DNA of 64,000 bases, taken from NCBI GenBank assembly GCA_016212665.1, contig JACREZ010000019.1, positions 1 to 64,000 on the forward strand, written 5' to 3'. Made by a program: the position numbers and the translations under genes. Shown here piece after piece: positions 26,106 through 35,172 of the stretch; the stretch's first letter is position 1, and each line of letters opens with the position of its first letter. Origin of the DNA: Ignavibacteriota bacterium. GTDB lineage: Bacteria; Bacteroidota; Ignavibacteria; UBA10030; SZUA-254. The notes under the pieces were generated by a model. That model had not been told where the DNA came from, did not search any database, and worked only from the letters and a program-made list of their open reading frames with translations.

Positions 26106-27782
26106 TTGAACGAGCCTAGGGAATTGAAAAAAGTTCTTTCTATCGTCTTCTTGATAGCCGCGTTCTACCTGTGTAGCGACGCGCAAATCAGTTCGTTCAG
26201 AGGTGAGTTACGCTACGAGCAAAACTATCATGACTACCGCTCCGGCGGTACACTGACAAAGTTCGTCAGCAGAAGTCCGAGAGTGAACCTGCAATTCCGG
26301 GGAAATTTGCTTTCACCAAAGATTCTTACCTATTCATTATTCACATCGCTGTACGGAAATTTTTCAACCAGTAGTAACGAGTTCTTCAATTACTACGGTG
26401 AACAATTTTCATGGAACAGATATAATCTCACCATGAATGTTATTCCGACATCTCCCGTGAAATTAAATCTTGCCTTTCGAGATAACGACTATGTGATAAA
26501 AACCGAATCTGACCGGTTGATTGACAGGTTAGGAAGCAGGTCGCAGGAACAGCGTGCGGAATTATCCGTTCAGCAAGTTCCATGGCTTCCTTCGATGTCG
26601 CTCAGTTACGTGCGAAGTCGTTCGTTCGCTACGGTGGGAAATGAATATGAAATTGTGAACCAGACGCTTTCGTTTACCGCTTCAAGCGCTTCCGATACGA
26701 CAGGGTTATACAATCTTTCTGTGGTAACGAATACCTTGCGTGAGGATTTTAGTAACGCCGCAGACCGGTTCATCGCTGTTTCATTTTCCGCATCACGAGC
26801 GTTAGCACAGCAACATCATGTCAGTCTCACGACGGAATACAACAAATATGCAGGCTTCAGCCTGATGCAGAGTGCACTTTCGTACGGAGGCGTTTTGACC
26901 GATAAAATCCGGATTGCAACAAATTTGGTAGGGAATAACTCGATGAGTTCGTTCTCGCAAGGTCTTTCAGTGGGACTTTCTCAAACTATTGGTTACAATA
27001 TCAATGCAAACTTTCAGAGTTCTGTCGGCGCGAGCGGGTTTCTCGGACATTCGAAAAGTATTGTTCCAGGGTTTGAACGAAGTGATGCGTATAGAAGCGC
27101 GGGACTTTTTGGAAATCTCCAACATCGCCGGGTCGTTGGAGGTTTTACGATCGCGAATGGGTTATCTGCCGGGAAAAATATCCAATTTCAGGTTGCACAG
27201 TTTTCGAGTTGGAACACACAATTTTCAAATAGCATTTCCCGGAACATCGGTTCATTTTCCGCGAGTGGATATTACAATTTCACATTTACCCGAGTCATCA
27301 ACATTTCGGAATACACCATCGTTGGGAACACGGCAGGAATTATTCTGCGTGGGACTTTGCCGAATAATATTCAATCACAATCGGATGTTCGATACCGTGA
27401 AGACCGTTATCCCGGGAATGAATCTTCATTCCGTAGCCACCGAAACATTATCGTTACCCAGCGGATGAACGGTGCATTCAATATTCTGATACCATTTACC
27501 CTGAGTGTGTCAGGAAATGCTAATTGGTTTTTTACGGGCAATCTTGGTCGCACCTACGGCTGGACGTTTAATTTTTCCAGTTCTTCATTTTTCATCAGAG
27601 GTTTGATGGTTTCTTATGTCTATTCAAGAAACTTCGACCAATATTATCTTCGGGAAATTGCAGACCATACCGGTTCACTCTCGTTTAATTGGAGAGCGTT
27701 GTCATTCAGTTCCCGATTGCGTTATGCGACATTTCCGGTTCACCTGAGACAGGTTCAGTTTATTGTAAGCAGACCATTCTGA
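26106..27782 (+). CDS. Outer-membrane beta-barrel, probable conduit porin
   Basis: A protein of about 558 residues with a signal peptide (LKKVLSIVFLIAAFYLCSDA) and then almost only amphipathic beta strands ending in aromatic residues (PRVNLQFRGNLL, ILTYSLFTSLYGNF, ISEYTIVGNTAGIILRG, and so on). It ends in phenylalanine after VQFIVSRP, the classic terminal strand of an outer-membrane barrel. The start is TTG 26106 or TTG 26124; no ATG is suitable. It lacks the N-terminal CXXC of MtrB, so it would be a porin of another type. Multiheme cytochromes on both sides make it the likely sheath of a trans-outer-membrane electron conduit. Function is inferred from context. Confidence 0.8.
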   Translation: MNEPRELKKVLSIVFLIAAFYLCSDAQISSFRGELRYEQNYHDYRSGGTLTKFVSRSPRVNLQFRGNLLSPKILTYSLFTSLYGNFSTSSNEFFNYYGEQFSWNRYNLTMNVIPTSPVKLNLAFRDNDYVIKTESDRLIDRLGSRSQEQRAELSVQQVPWLPSMSLSYVRSRSFATVGNEYEIVNQTLSFTASSASDTTGLYNLSVVTNTLREDFSNAADRFIAVSFSASRALAQQHHVSLTTEYNKYAGFSLMQSALSYGGVLTDKIRIATNLVGNNSMSSFSQGLSVGLSQTIGYNINANFQSSVGASGFLGHSKSIVPGFERSDAYRSAGLFGNLQHRRVVGGFTIANGLSAGKNIQFQVAQFSSWNTQFSNSISRNIGSFSASGYYNFTFTRVINISEYTIVGNTAGIILRGTLPNNIQSQSDVRYREDRYPGNESSFRSHRNIIVTQRMNGAFNILIPFTLSVSGNANWFFTGNLGRTYGWTFNFSSSSFFIRGLMVSYVYSRNFDQYYLREIADHTGSLSFNWRALSFSSRLRYATFPVHLRQVQFIVSRPF

Positions 27783-27905
27783 GTAGTGTTTTGAGTTTTG
27801 TGATTTGAGAATGAGCGGTGAAGGGTCAATAGTAAATGAGTGTGTTCTCATAAAAAAAACACTTACCACTCACAGGTCACTACTCCGAGTAACTCTTGTA
27901 AACAT
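27783..27905. repeat. Heptad-phased repeat, copy 4
   Basis: The gap after the barrel gene divides into 7-base units: TTTGAGT, TTTGTGA, TTTGAGA, GTGAAGG, GTCAATA on the left, then an A-run, then CACTTAC, CACTCAC, AGGTCAC. The left units are near-complements of the right units, so the region can fold back around the A-run. Confidence 0.65.
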
Positions 27906-27929
27906 AGAGATTATTCATTATAGTCAAGC

Positions 27930-28922
27930 ATGATGAAAACAATATTGACATATGGCTGTTTGATTTTATTCCTATCGGGTGGATTGGATGCGCAGTTGGA
28001 TAGCGCAGGGAAAGTGTGGCCCTCACCGCCTGATAGAGCAAGAATCAAACACGTGCTGACAATTTCCTCGCTCGAAAGTTTTGAATCGAAAAGAGATTTT
28101 TTTTCCGGAGTTTTCACATTTCTCTTCGGGGGTGAGCAAACATCGAACTGGTTAGTTCAGCCGGTAGGAATTGCGGTTTCTTCTTCCGGGAAAATTTATG
28201 TAGCAGACCCGGGCGCAAGCGGAATTCATATCATTGACCAAAAAGAAAAAGAGTATGACTTCGTTTATGAAACAGATGAAGGAAGTTTTCATTCTCCGGT
28301 CGGGTGTGCTGTTAGTGATGATGGCATCCTCTTCATTTCCGATTCTGAACGCGGGGATATTCTTGCTCTGGATGATGACTATGATGTTGAGTTTCAAATC
28401 AAAGAGCATCTTGTGCGACCGACAGGTATTCAGATTCATGGTAACCGATTGTATGTAACGGATACAGGTCAACACAAAATTATTGTGTTCACTCTCGATG
28501 GAGAATATGTTGCGGAATTCGGTCAGCGCGGTGATGCGCTCGGTGATTTTAATTTTCCTGTTCAGTTAGCAACGCGCGACAGTTTATTTATTCTTGATGC
28601 TGTGAATTACCGGGTTCAGAAATTTAGTTTTTCGGGAAAGTTTAGTTCGATGTTTGGTCGGCAGGGGAATGTTGCCGGTCGGTTTGCAAGCCCGAAAGCA
28701 ATTGCATTGGACTCGGACGGAAACATGTATATCACCGATGCGTTGATGGATAATTTCCAGATATTCAACAGCAAGAATGAATTACTGCTCGTTGTCGGAA
28801 AAAAAGGAACGGGCGACGGAGAGTTTATGACGCCGAACGGAATTGCGATTGACAGGGAGGATAAGATTTACGTGATTGATTCACTCAACAGACGAATACA
28901 AATTTTTCAGTATCTCAAATGA
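27930..28922 (+). CDS. NHL-repeat beta-propeller, exported
   Basis: A 330-residue paralog of the 24010 lipoprotein. The signal (TILTYGCLILFLSGGLDA) lacks a convincing lipobox cysteine at the cleavage site, so this copy may be soluble or differently attached. After KVWPSPPDRARIKHV come about six NHL blades (QPVGIAVSSSGKIYVAD, ASPKAIALDSDGNMYITD, TPNGIAIDREDKIYVID). Its stop overlaps the ATG of the 12-heme cytochrome (ATGA), as the other propeller is followed by the tetraheme gene. The propeller-cytochrome pair is thus present twice around the barrel. Likely a scaffold; partner unknown. Confidence 0.87.
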   Translation: MMKTILTYGCLILFLSGGLDAQLDSAGKVWPSPPDRARIKHVLTISSLESFESKRDFFSGVFTFLFGGEQTSNWLVQPVGIAVSSSGKIYVADPGASGIHIIDQKEKEYDFVYETDEGSFHSPVGCAVSDDGILFISDSERGDILALDDDYDVEFQIKEHLVRPTGIQIHGNRLYVTDTGQHKIIVFTLDGEYVAEFGQRGDALGDFNFPVQLATRDSLFILDAVNYRVQKFSFSGKFSSMFGRQGNVAGRFASPKAIALDSDGNMYITDALMDNFQIFNSKNELLLVVGKKGTGDGEFMTPNGIAIDREDKIYVIDSLNRRIQIFQYLK

Positions 28923-30820
28923 AACACTTTCTTGTAACAATTTGTGGAGCGTTGTTGTTGTATGCCTGCGGTATTCAGCAACTTTATGCTCAGACTCAGG
29001 CACAATCAAAAATGCTCGGAACGATGCACGATCTGACACCAACGGGTCCCGGAACAGTAAAGGCGGCGACGGAAAAAGATTTGTGCGTGTTCTGTCATAC
29101 GCCGCATGTGCCGAAGCAATATGCCGCCGCACAACTTTGGAATCATAAACTCAGCGAAGCGGAATACACACTCTACACAAGTGACTACTTGAAAAGTCTC
29201 AGTTACGCGACACCGAATCAACCGAATCCGCGCTCGAAACTTTGTCTCTCCTGTCATGATGGAACGATTGCCATTGGCGCTGTGTATAGCAACGAAGGTG
29301 TTACAAATATTCTCCTTCAGGATGAAGTTACGGTCATGCCCGCGCATGTTCCGGGAAATCTCGGAACCTCGCTCGCCAACGACCACCCGGTCGGTTATGT
29401 GTATGACAATACAAAAGACCACGAACTTGTTGCGCGAACATTTCCGTGGGAAACTCCTGTCAAACTTGACCCCGATGCATCGAACGGAACCGTTGAGTGC
29501 ATCACCTGCCACGAGCCGCATGATAATACGTTCACAAAATTTCTTCGCATGGATAATACCGATGCCGCATTGTGTACATTCTGTCACGACAAAGTTGGCT
29601 GGAACGAATCGGCTCATAAATTATCACAACAAAAATATAATCCGCCTGACAGGGAAGGAACGACGGTTGGGGAATGGTCTTGTCGCTCGTGCCATAAGTC
29701 GCACGGTGGAACGGGAACTCCGTATCTGCTTTCGTTAGTGGAAGAGCAGACATGTTTTACTTCAAGTTGCCACGGAAGTACATTGAAGGGGGATGAAACG
29801 AAGAATATTCAAAGTGAGTATGAAAAACAATATTCACATCCAACAACCGCAGTAACAAAAAAACATTTGAACCCGGACAATGATAAAAGTTTGGGATTAT
29901 CCGGCAGACACGCAGAGTGTCAGGATTGCCACAATTCACATAGAGCGAAAAAGGGATTGCATGTGTTGAGAAGCAATCAGGTTTCAGAAGTCTTGACCGG
30001 TGTTCGCGGCGTCATGCCTCAGATTGCTGAAGAATGGACTCAGCCGACAACCTTCACCGAAATGAACCCTGCTACGACAGAGAATCAAATTTGCTTTAAG
30101 TGTCATTCGTATAACGCATTCGGAATCGCGGTGAACGGAGTAACGGAAATTATCGGACCATCGGGAGAGAACATCACCGACCAGGCGATGGAGTTTAACC
30201 CGAGAAACCGTTCCGCACATCCCGTTCAGGTTCCGTTGCAGGAACAGATTGGTTCGCTCGCTCCGAGAGCGTTGACATTTTCCCAACTGACAAACGATTG
30301 GAATATGGCGGGAACACAAACGATGTATTGTTCCGATTGTCACGGCAACGACCAACCGACTTCGTCGAGCGTACCGCAAGGTCCGCACGGTTCGAACAGC
30401 AGGTTTATGTTGACAGGGAATGCAAAGTATTGGCCCCAAAACATGTCCGGTCAGTTGTGGTCGTTGTATGATGTGAAAAAAGATATGAACAATTGGCAGA
30501 ATGATTTGTACTGTGTGAATTGTCATCCCATGGTAAGTGGTGGTACTTTTTTGAATAATGTTCATGAAGCGAATGCACACATTACCGCGGATGTAAAATG
30601 TGTAACGTGCCATGTTACAGTACCACATGGCTCGAAGCGTTCACGGCTCATCGGGTACGAAACCGATGTGAAGCCGTACAATTATCAGGGAACGGGGACG
30701 TTTGATAAACTTGTCATTGCTGGATTTAAGAAGGCGGCGGGGTCAAATCTCTACAATGTTAATAATTGCTCAATGAACGGCGTGTGTCACGGAGAGCAAA
30801 TCAATGATTATGAGAAGTAG
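28919..30820 (+). CDS. Large exported multiheme cytochrome c (up to 12 hemes)
   Basis: A 633-residue protein coupled to the propeller gene. Signal MKHFLVTICGALLLYACG; LLYAC could be a lipobox, otherwise cleavage after LYA. Ten CXXCH sites plus two with longer spacing, CFTSSCHG (CX4CH) and CSMNGVCHG (CX5CH), each with the following His in place. The spacing of hemes is wide and the chain is rich in surface-type loops, as in terminal extracellular reductases. First heme regions match the 25126-26016 cytochrome. It is the last gene of the operon and may be the outward-facing partner of the barrel. Whether the two long-spaced sites carry heme needs direct evidence. Confidence 0.87.
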   Translation: MKHFLVTICGALLLYACGIQQLYAQTQAQSKMLGTMHDLTPTGPGTVKAATEKDLCVFCHTPHVPKQYAAAQLWNHKLSEAEYTLYTSDYLKSLSYATPNQPNPRSKLCLSCHDGTIAIGAVYSNEGVTNILLQDEVTVMPAHVPGNLGTSLANDHPVGYVYDNTKDHELVARTFPWETPVKLDPDASNGTVECITCHEPHDNTFTKFLRMDNTDAALCTFCHDKVGWNESAHKLSQQKYNPPDREGTTVGEWSCRSCHKSHGGTGTPYLLSLVEEQTCFTSSCHGSTLKGDETKNIQSEYEKQYSHPTTAVTKKHLNPDNDKSLGLSGRHAECQDCHNSHRAKKGLHVLRSNQVSEVLTGVRGVMPQIAEEWTQPTTFTEMNPATTENQICFKCHSYNAFGIAVNGVTEIIGPSGENITDQAMEFNPRNRSAHPVQVPLQEQIGSLAPRALTFSQLTNDWNMAGTQTMYCSDCHGNDQPTSSSVPQGPHGSNSRFMLTGNAKYWPQNMSGQLWSLYDVKKDMNNWQNDLYCVNCHPMVSGGTFLNNVHEANAHITADVKCVTCHVTVPHGSKRSRLIGYETDVKPYNYQGTGTFDKLVIAGFKKAAGSNLYNVNNCSMNGVCHGEQINDYEK

Positions 30821-30825
30821 TCTTC

Positions 30826-30972
30826 TTTAGTACAAAGTAGTTGAGTAGTTGAGATAGGGAGTCAACGTGTGGTGATTGGTGGAGGTTGATTCAGGATTTA
30901 TGATTTCTGATTGTTGATGTATCCAATCCCGAAATTATTAATCCGCAATCCAAAATCCGCAATCCGAAATTT
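30826..30972. repeat. Heptad-phased repeat, copy 5
   Basis: This convergent gap shows the period most clearly: units such as TTTATGA, TTTCTGA, TTGTTGA on the left and TAATCCG, CAATCCA, AAATCCG, CAATCCG on the right. The arms are near-complementary, so both converging transcripts would form a long imperfect hairpin here. It ends at the stop of the minus-strand lipoprotein gene. Confidence 0.8.
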
Positions 30973-31650
30973 TCAATCAATCTTCTCACGAACGCCATTA
31001 AGTTGTGCCTGTACAGCATCAAAGATTCCGTAGTTCAGGTATTTGTTTTCAAACTTGCTTGAATTGGTGACACTTCCGTTCTCAATCACCTGTCGAACGG
31101 CAGAGAGTTGAAGTTGAGAGGTAGAATCGGTCAACGCTGTTGTGTTTACGGTGACAATATATTTGTAGGATGTTATTTTTTCATGAGATGAAGAAACAAC
31201 TGTTGTTGTCGTTGTAGAAGTTGTTGTGTTGGAGTTCGATTGTGTCTCGTTGTTTGAATCACTTGTCAGCATGGCAATCAAACCAACAATAAGGAGAATA
31301 CCGAGAATGCCGATAAGAATTTCTCCCGCTCCAACGTCGTTCGCTGAGTCCTTTGAAATTTGCTTATGCTCTTCCGGGAGAATTGAACTTCCGCTTTTTT
31401 CTCCGTTGATGAGTCCGGTTTGTGCATCGCTTAACGTAATGACGTAACCGCTCTGTTGTAATGCAAGTACGGTTGCTTTGTACGCATCATCTTTGTTCGC
31501 GTAGAAAGTTGCCTCATCGGAATATGGTTTTTCATTGTATTTATCGAGTGGATGAACCACAGCCGTTGAACTTCCACAGCCGGTAATCGAGTAAAAGAAA
31601 AAACAGGTTACAACGGAAAGTACGAGGTACTTCTTTGCAAATCGTGTCAT
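30973..31650 (-). CDS. Hypothetical lipoprotein (226 aa)
   Basis: Starting at the ATG complementary to 31648-31650, which follows a strong AAGGAG site on the minus strand. The signal peptide KKYLVLSVVTCFFFYSITGC ends in a lipobox. The first domain (about 45-95) has the DDAYKATVLALQQSGYVI...GLINGEK pattern of small periplasmic lipoprotein domains that recur in outer-membrane proteins. A hydrophobic helix (ILIGILGILLIVGLIAML) then a Ser/Thr-rich linker and a C-terminal beta domain follow. The internal membrane helix in a lipoprotein is odd. No function can be named. It is the only minus-strand gene in the first 46 kb. Confidence 0.82.
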   Translation of the reverse strand: MTRFAKKYLVLSVVTCFFFYSITGCGSSTAVVHPLDKYNEKPYSDEATFYANKDDAYKATVLALQQSGYVITLSDAQTGLINGEKSGSSILPEEHKQISKDSANDVGAGEILIGILGILLIVGLIAMLTSDSNNETQSNSNTTTSTTTTTVVSSSHEKITSYKYIVTVNTTALTDSTSQLQLSAVRQVIENGSVTNSSKFENKYLNYGIFDAVQAQLNGVREKID

Positions 31651-31879
31651 ACCTTCTCCTTTACGGACGATATTTTTACAGTGAACATTCTTCATTACCA
31701 ATATCCTTATTTGAAAAAAATCAGTTTCGGAATTTTCTGTTTTTCCTAATTTCCTTATCTTGCTTTCAGAAATAGAATTACCGTACGCATATAAACCATC
31801 TATTTCCTGAGGTAGTTCCCATCAAGCCTCCCGTTCTTCCTAAATAAAAAGCATCTCAATTATTTTTAGGAACAATCCT

Positions 31880-34603
31880 ATGAAACAACTTTTACCAATC
31901 ATTGTTACACTTTTATTTCATTCTATTTTCTGTGTGAATATACACGCTGCTGACATCATTGCCAAAATAAAAATTGTTGGTGTCTCTGTCGGAATGAAGA
32001 ACGCACACCCCAATCTCTATCAATCAACAACAACGGGGTTGCCGAACTTCGGGCGTGGAAGTCATGTCTATCTCGAAGCGAAAGCGCAGCATGGAACGAG
32101 TATTATAAAAAATATCCCCGTGGCAAGCGCAACGTGGGCAATTCTCTCAGCGCCCGATGGTTCTTCCGCAACAATTATTCCGACCGATTCTGCTACAGGC
32201 TTGTATGGTCTTTCGGCGTTATTCATCAGCGATGTTATTGGCTCATACGAAGTGCGTCTTGATGTAATCACAGATAGCGGTAATGCCTCAACAACGATGT
32301 GGCTTAATGCCGCGAATTATGTCGGCGCAGGAAAAATTATTGATGACACTCCGAACTTTCCGGAATGTTCTATGTGTCATTCCGGTCAGTTGACAAATCA
32401 TTATGACTCATGGAAAACTACCGGTCATGCCTCAATCTTCAGAAAAGGAATTGATGGGCGCGAGGGAGCCCACTACGACAGCAACTGCGTTCGTTGTCAT
32501 ACAACAGGCTATGATAATTCGGGTACAGCAATGAATGACGGATTCGATGACCGTGCTACTTCGTTAGGTTGGATTTTTCCGACGATACTACAAGAAGGAA
32601 ATTGGGATACGCTCAAAGCAAATTATCCAGAACTTGCCAAGGTTGCCAATATTCAATGCGAAAGTTGTCACGGACCGGGGAGCGGACACGGCGGGGATAT
32701 CAGCAGGAATAAAATTGTAAAATCATTTTCTGCCGATGTGTGTGGGATGTGTCATGATGCGCCGGGCGATTATAAGAAAACGCTGGAATGGAAAACCTCG
32801 GCACATGCGAAAGCAGTTGGTGAGCCTGATGATATTGAAGGAATGAATAAACCCGCCTGTGCTATTTGCCACACGACGCAAGGTTTTGTGCTGGAACGAA
32901 TCGGTGGAAAACCAACAGCCGCTCCGTATGTGGATGCTCACGGTATTAACTGCATTGCTTGTCATGACCCGCACAGCAAACAATTCCCGCATCAAGTTCG
33001 GAAACCGCTTGCGGAATTATGCACAGAGTGTCACATGACGAATCTCAGTGCCGGCGAACTGCATCATTCAACACAGGGTCCGATGATTGCCGGTGTGCTT
33101 GGCGTTCCATATACGGGAATGCCGGATTCCGGCAGCGGAAAGTGGGGCGGTTGGCAACTTAGCGGGTATCGGTATGCAAATTCTTCACACTCCGGTTTGG
33201 AGGAAAATTGCATCACGTGTCACATGGCAGATTCCCATGCAGATTCGCTCGTTGGAAAACTTGGAGGGCATACGTACAGAGTTTCATTTGAAGATGAGAA
33301 CGAAACGGAAATTATTAATCCGAAAGGTTGCGAGGATTGTCATGGTGTCGTTTCGGTGGAATTTGTTGAGCGAAGCCAGAACAAGGTAAAATCACTTCTG
33401 GAACAATTACGCCTTCTTTTACCGCATAAGGCAACGGGCGATACAACGCAACCATTACCGCCGGGTGATATTTCTTTGAGTCAACTTCAAAAAGCGGCAT
33501 CATACAATTATTACTTTGTGTTGAATGACGGAAGTTACGGTGTTCATAACCATACCTACGCGACCGGATTACTTGTATCCTCAATTGAACAACTACAGAT
33601 AGGCGCTGGCGCCGCTCCGATTGTTGCAATCCACGATGTGCCGAACGACCAAGGGAAGATGGTGAACATTCATTGGAACAAATTCCCCGCAGAAGAATTC
33701 AGCATTGATAAGGTCATCAGTTACGGAGTCTGGAGAAAAGACGAGATGGCAAAAACAGGCTTGACTACGTTCAGTTCGTATAAAGAAATGTTCCAAAAAG
33801 GAAAAATCGGTTCCAGTTATTTCATGAACGGAGACGTCTGGACATTTGTCGGTAGTGTTCCTGCGGCAAAGCAACCGGTGTACAGTTTCGACGTTCCGAC
33901 ATTATTCGATTCAACAATATCTCATGGAATGAAATGGACCACATTCTACGTGACCGGTCATTCAACGAATCTCTATGTTGTTTATGCCTCTGCGCCGGAC
34001 AGCGGTTACTCTCTTGATAACCTTGTTCCGACTGTTCCTGTAGGTGTCGGCGCCCGGATGGTAAGCGGCGGAGTGGAATTGCGATGGGAAATTTCTGAAG
34101 AACTGGACTTCAACTATTATGCAGTCTATCGCGGAACGACCCCGAACTTTATCCCCGGCGAGCCAATCGGTGAAGTGACTGATGCAATGTATCAGGACAA
34201 TAATGTTGTTGATGGTCAACGGTATTATTACAAACTTGCTTCGTTCGATTTCTCCGGGAATCAAAGTGCGTACTCAGCCGAGTTGGAAGTGAATGTTCTT
34301 GATGTTTTGGAAAACGGAATACCGGAAACGTTCGCTCTCGGGCAGAACTATCCGAACCCGTTCAATCCGTCAACATCTGTGAAGTATCAGGTTCCTCAAA
34401 CGTCGCACGTTCGACTCATCGTGTATAACACGCTGGGTGTTGAAGTAGCACGTTTGGTGGATGAAACACTTGAGGCAGGATACTACACAATCAGTTGGGA
34501 TGGAAAAGATAATCTTGGTAAGTCGGTCAGCACCGGAATTTATCTCTGCAAGATGGCAGCCGGGACGTTTACCGATGTGAAGAAGATGATATATGTGAAG
34601 TGA
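31880..34603 (+). CDS. Nine-heme cytochrome c with type IX secretion signal
   Basis: A 907-residue exported protein. Signal peptide (PIIVTLLFHSIFCVNIHA), a beta-rich domain to about 155, then nine CXXCH sites between about residues 163 and 490 (CSMCH, CVRCH, CESCH, CGMCH, CAICH, CIACH, CTECH, CITCH, CEDCH). The middle heme region resembles the cytochrome c-554 type (CESCHGPGSGHGG). A heme-free beta domain and an FnIII-like domain (about 715-805) precede the type IX sorting domain: NYPNPFNPST, then LIVYNTLGVEVARLVDE, then GIYLCKMAAGTFTDVKKMIYVK. It should be exported through the outer membrane and fixed to the cell surface with its hemes exposed. A terminator hairpin follows. Confidence 0.93.
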   Translation: MKQLLPIIVTLLFHSIFCVNIHAADIIAKIKIVGVSVGMKNAHPNLYQSTTTGLPNFGRGSHVYLEAKAQHGTSIIKNIPVASATWAILSAPDGSSATIIPTDSATGLYGLSALFISDVIGSYEVRLDVITDSGNASTTMWLNAANYVGAGKIIDDTPNFPECSMCHSGQLTNHYDSWKTTGHASIFRKGIDGREGAHYDSNCVRCHTTGYDNSGTAMNDGFDDRATSLGWIFPTILQEGNWDTLKANYPELAKVANIQCESCHGPGSGHGGDISRNKIVKSFSADVCGMCHDAPGDYKKTLEWKTSAHAKAVGEPDDIEGMNKPACAICHTTQGFVLERIGGKPTAAPYVDAHGINCIACHDPHSKQFPHQVRKPLAELCTECHMTNLSAGELHHSTQGPMIAGVLGVPYTGMPDSGSGKWGGWQLSGYRYANSSHSGLEENCITCHMADSHADSLVGKLGGHTYRVSFEDENETEIINPKGCEDCHGVVSVEFVERSQNKVKSLLEQLRLLLPHKATGDTTQPLPPGDISLSQLQKAASYNYYFVLNDGSYGVHNHTYATGLLVSSIEQLQIGAGAAPIVAIHDVPNDQGKMVNIHWNKFPAEEFSIDKVISYGVWRKDEMAKTGLTTFSSYKEMFQKGKIGSSYFMNGDVWTFVGSVPAAKQPVYSFDVPTLFDSTISHGMKWTTFYVTGHSTNLYVVYASAPDSGYSLDNLVPTVPVGVGARMVSGGVELRWEISEELDFNYYAVYRGTTPNFIPGEPIGEVTDAMYQDNNVVDGQRYYYKLASFDFSGNQSAYSAELEVNVLDVLENGIPETFALGQNYPNPFNPSTSVKYQVPQTSHVRLIVYNTLGVEVARLVDETLEAGYYTISWDGKDNLGKSVSTGIYLCKMAAGTFTDVKKMIYVK

Positions 34604-34666
34604 TATGATTGATTGACTGTTCACAAATGAGGCGACATTCTAAAACAGTATCCGAAGTGGAAGAAT

Positions 34667-34702
34667 AAAGCGCTGTTAGAAACCCTAACTGCGCTTTTTT
34701 TA
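34667..34702 (+). terminator. Rho-independent terminator of the nine-heme gene
   Basis: AAAGCGC, T, GTTAG, a five-base loop, CTAAC, T, GCGCTTTTTTT. A 12-pair stem interrupted by one T-T mismatch and followed by a T-tract; the best textbook terminator in the window. Confidence 0.88.
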
Positions 34703-34969
34703 TGTATTTTTTAGCATTTATAACTGACACATATCACCTTCAACTTGCCATTGTTGAAATTTTTTACTATCATCGCGTGAGCATATCAAACTGATTTCTT
34801 TCCTTTTCGTTCTTTTCTCATAATGTGAATTCCTAAGACTTGTTCTTTGAGGACGTGTTGTCTTTTTCATCATTACATAGCGTTCTCATTCCTTGGGAAG
34901 TTGTTTGTGTCTCTTTCCTTCAAAGGCGGGTAATTTATACAACCCCAAGTTCATAATTATAGTTAACAA
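34703..34969. other. A+T-rich intergenic stretch, nothing recognised
   Basis: No open frame with protein character, no stable hairpin and no RNA gene is evident in this stretch. It ends with TTAACAA, the left target-site copy of the MITE-like element. Confidence 0.5.
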
Positions 34970-35172
34970 CTGATGTTACGCAAGCATGTAATCTCAAGAA
35001 AAAATCCTAAATCATAATATCGGAACTCTAAACAAATTCTAATCTCGAATGTTCAAATGTTCAAATTCACCTGAGAACAGTGGTTTAGTTTTTTGAATTT
35101 TGGATTTGTTTAGTTTTTCGGATTTGGATATTGAAATTTTTGACGTCACACAACGGTGTCGCGTAACTTCAG
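34970..35172. mobile_element. MITE-like element, 203 bp, with TIRs and target duplication
   Basis: CTGATGTTACGC at the left end and GCGTAACTTCAG at the right are 12-base terminal inverted repeats matching at 11 positions. The 7-base direct repeat TTAACAA stands immediately outside both ends (34963-34969 and 35173-35179), as expected of a target duplication. The inside encodes nothing and consists largely of 7-base units in inverted arms (CTAAACAAAT on the left, its complement on the right). It could be a non-autonomous transposon or a remnant of an insertion sequence. It lies just upstream of a sensor kinase gene and may contribute to its promoter. Confidence 0.65.

Noticed and set aside
26106-27782. 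MtrB assignment for the barrel protein
   Set aside because: No N-terminal CXXC motif and no recognisable MtrB signature; only the general barrel look and context are shared.
34703-34960. tRNA or small RNA gene in the gap after the nine-heme gene
   Set aside because: No cloverleaf, no T-arm-like GTTCGA motif in a pairable context and no stable fold by eye.
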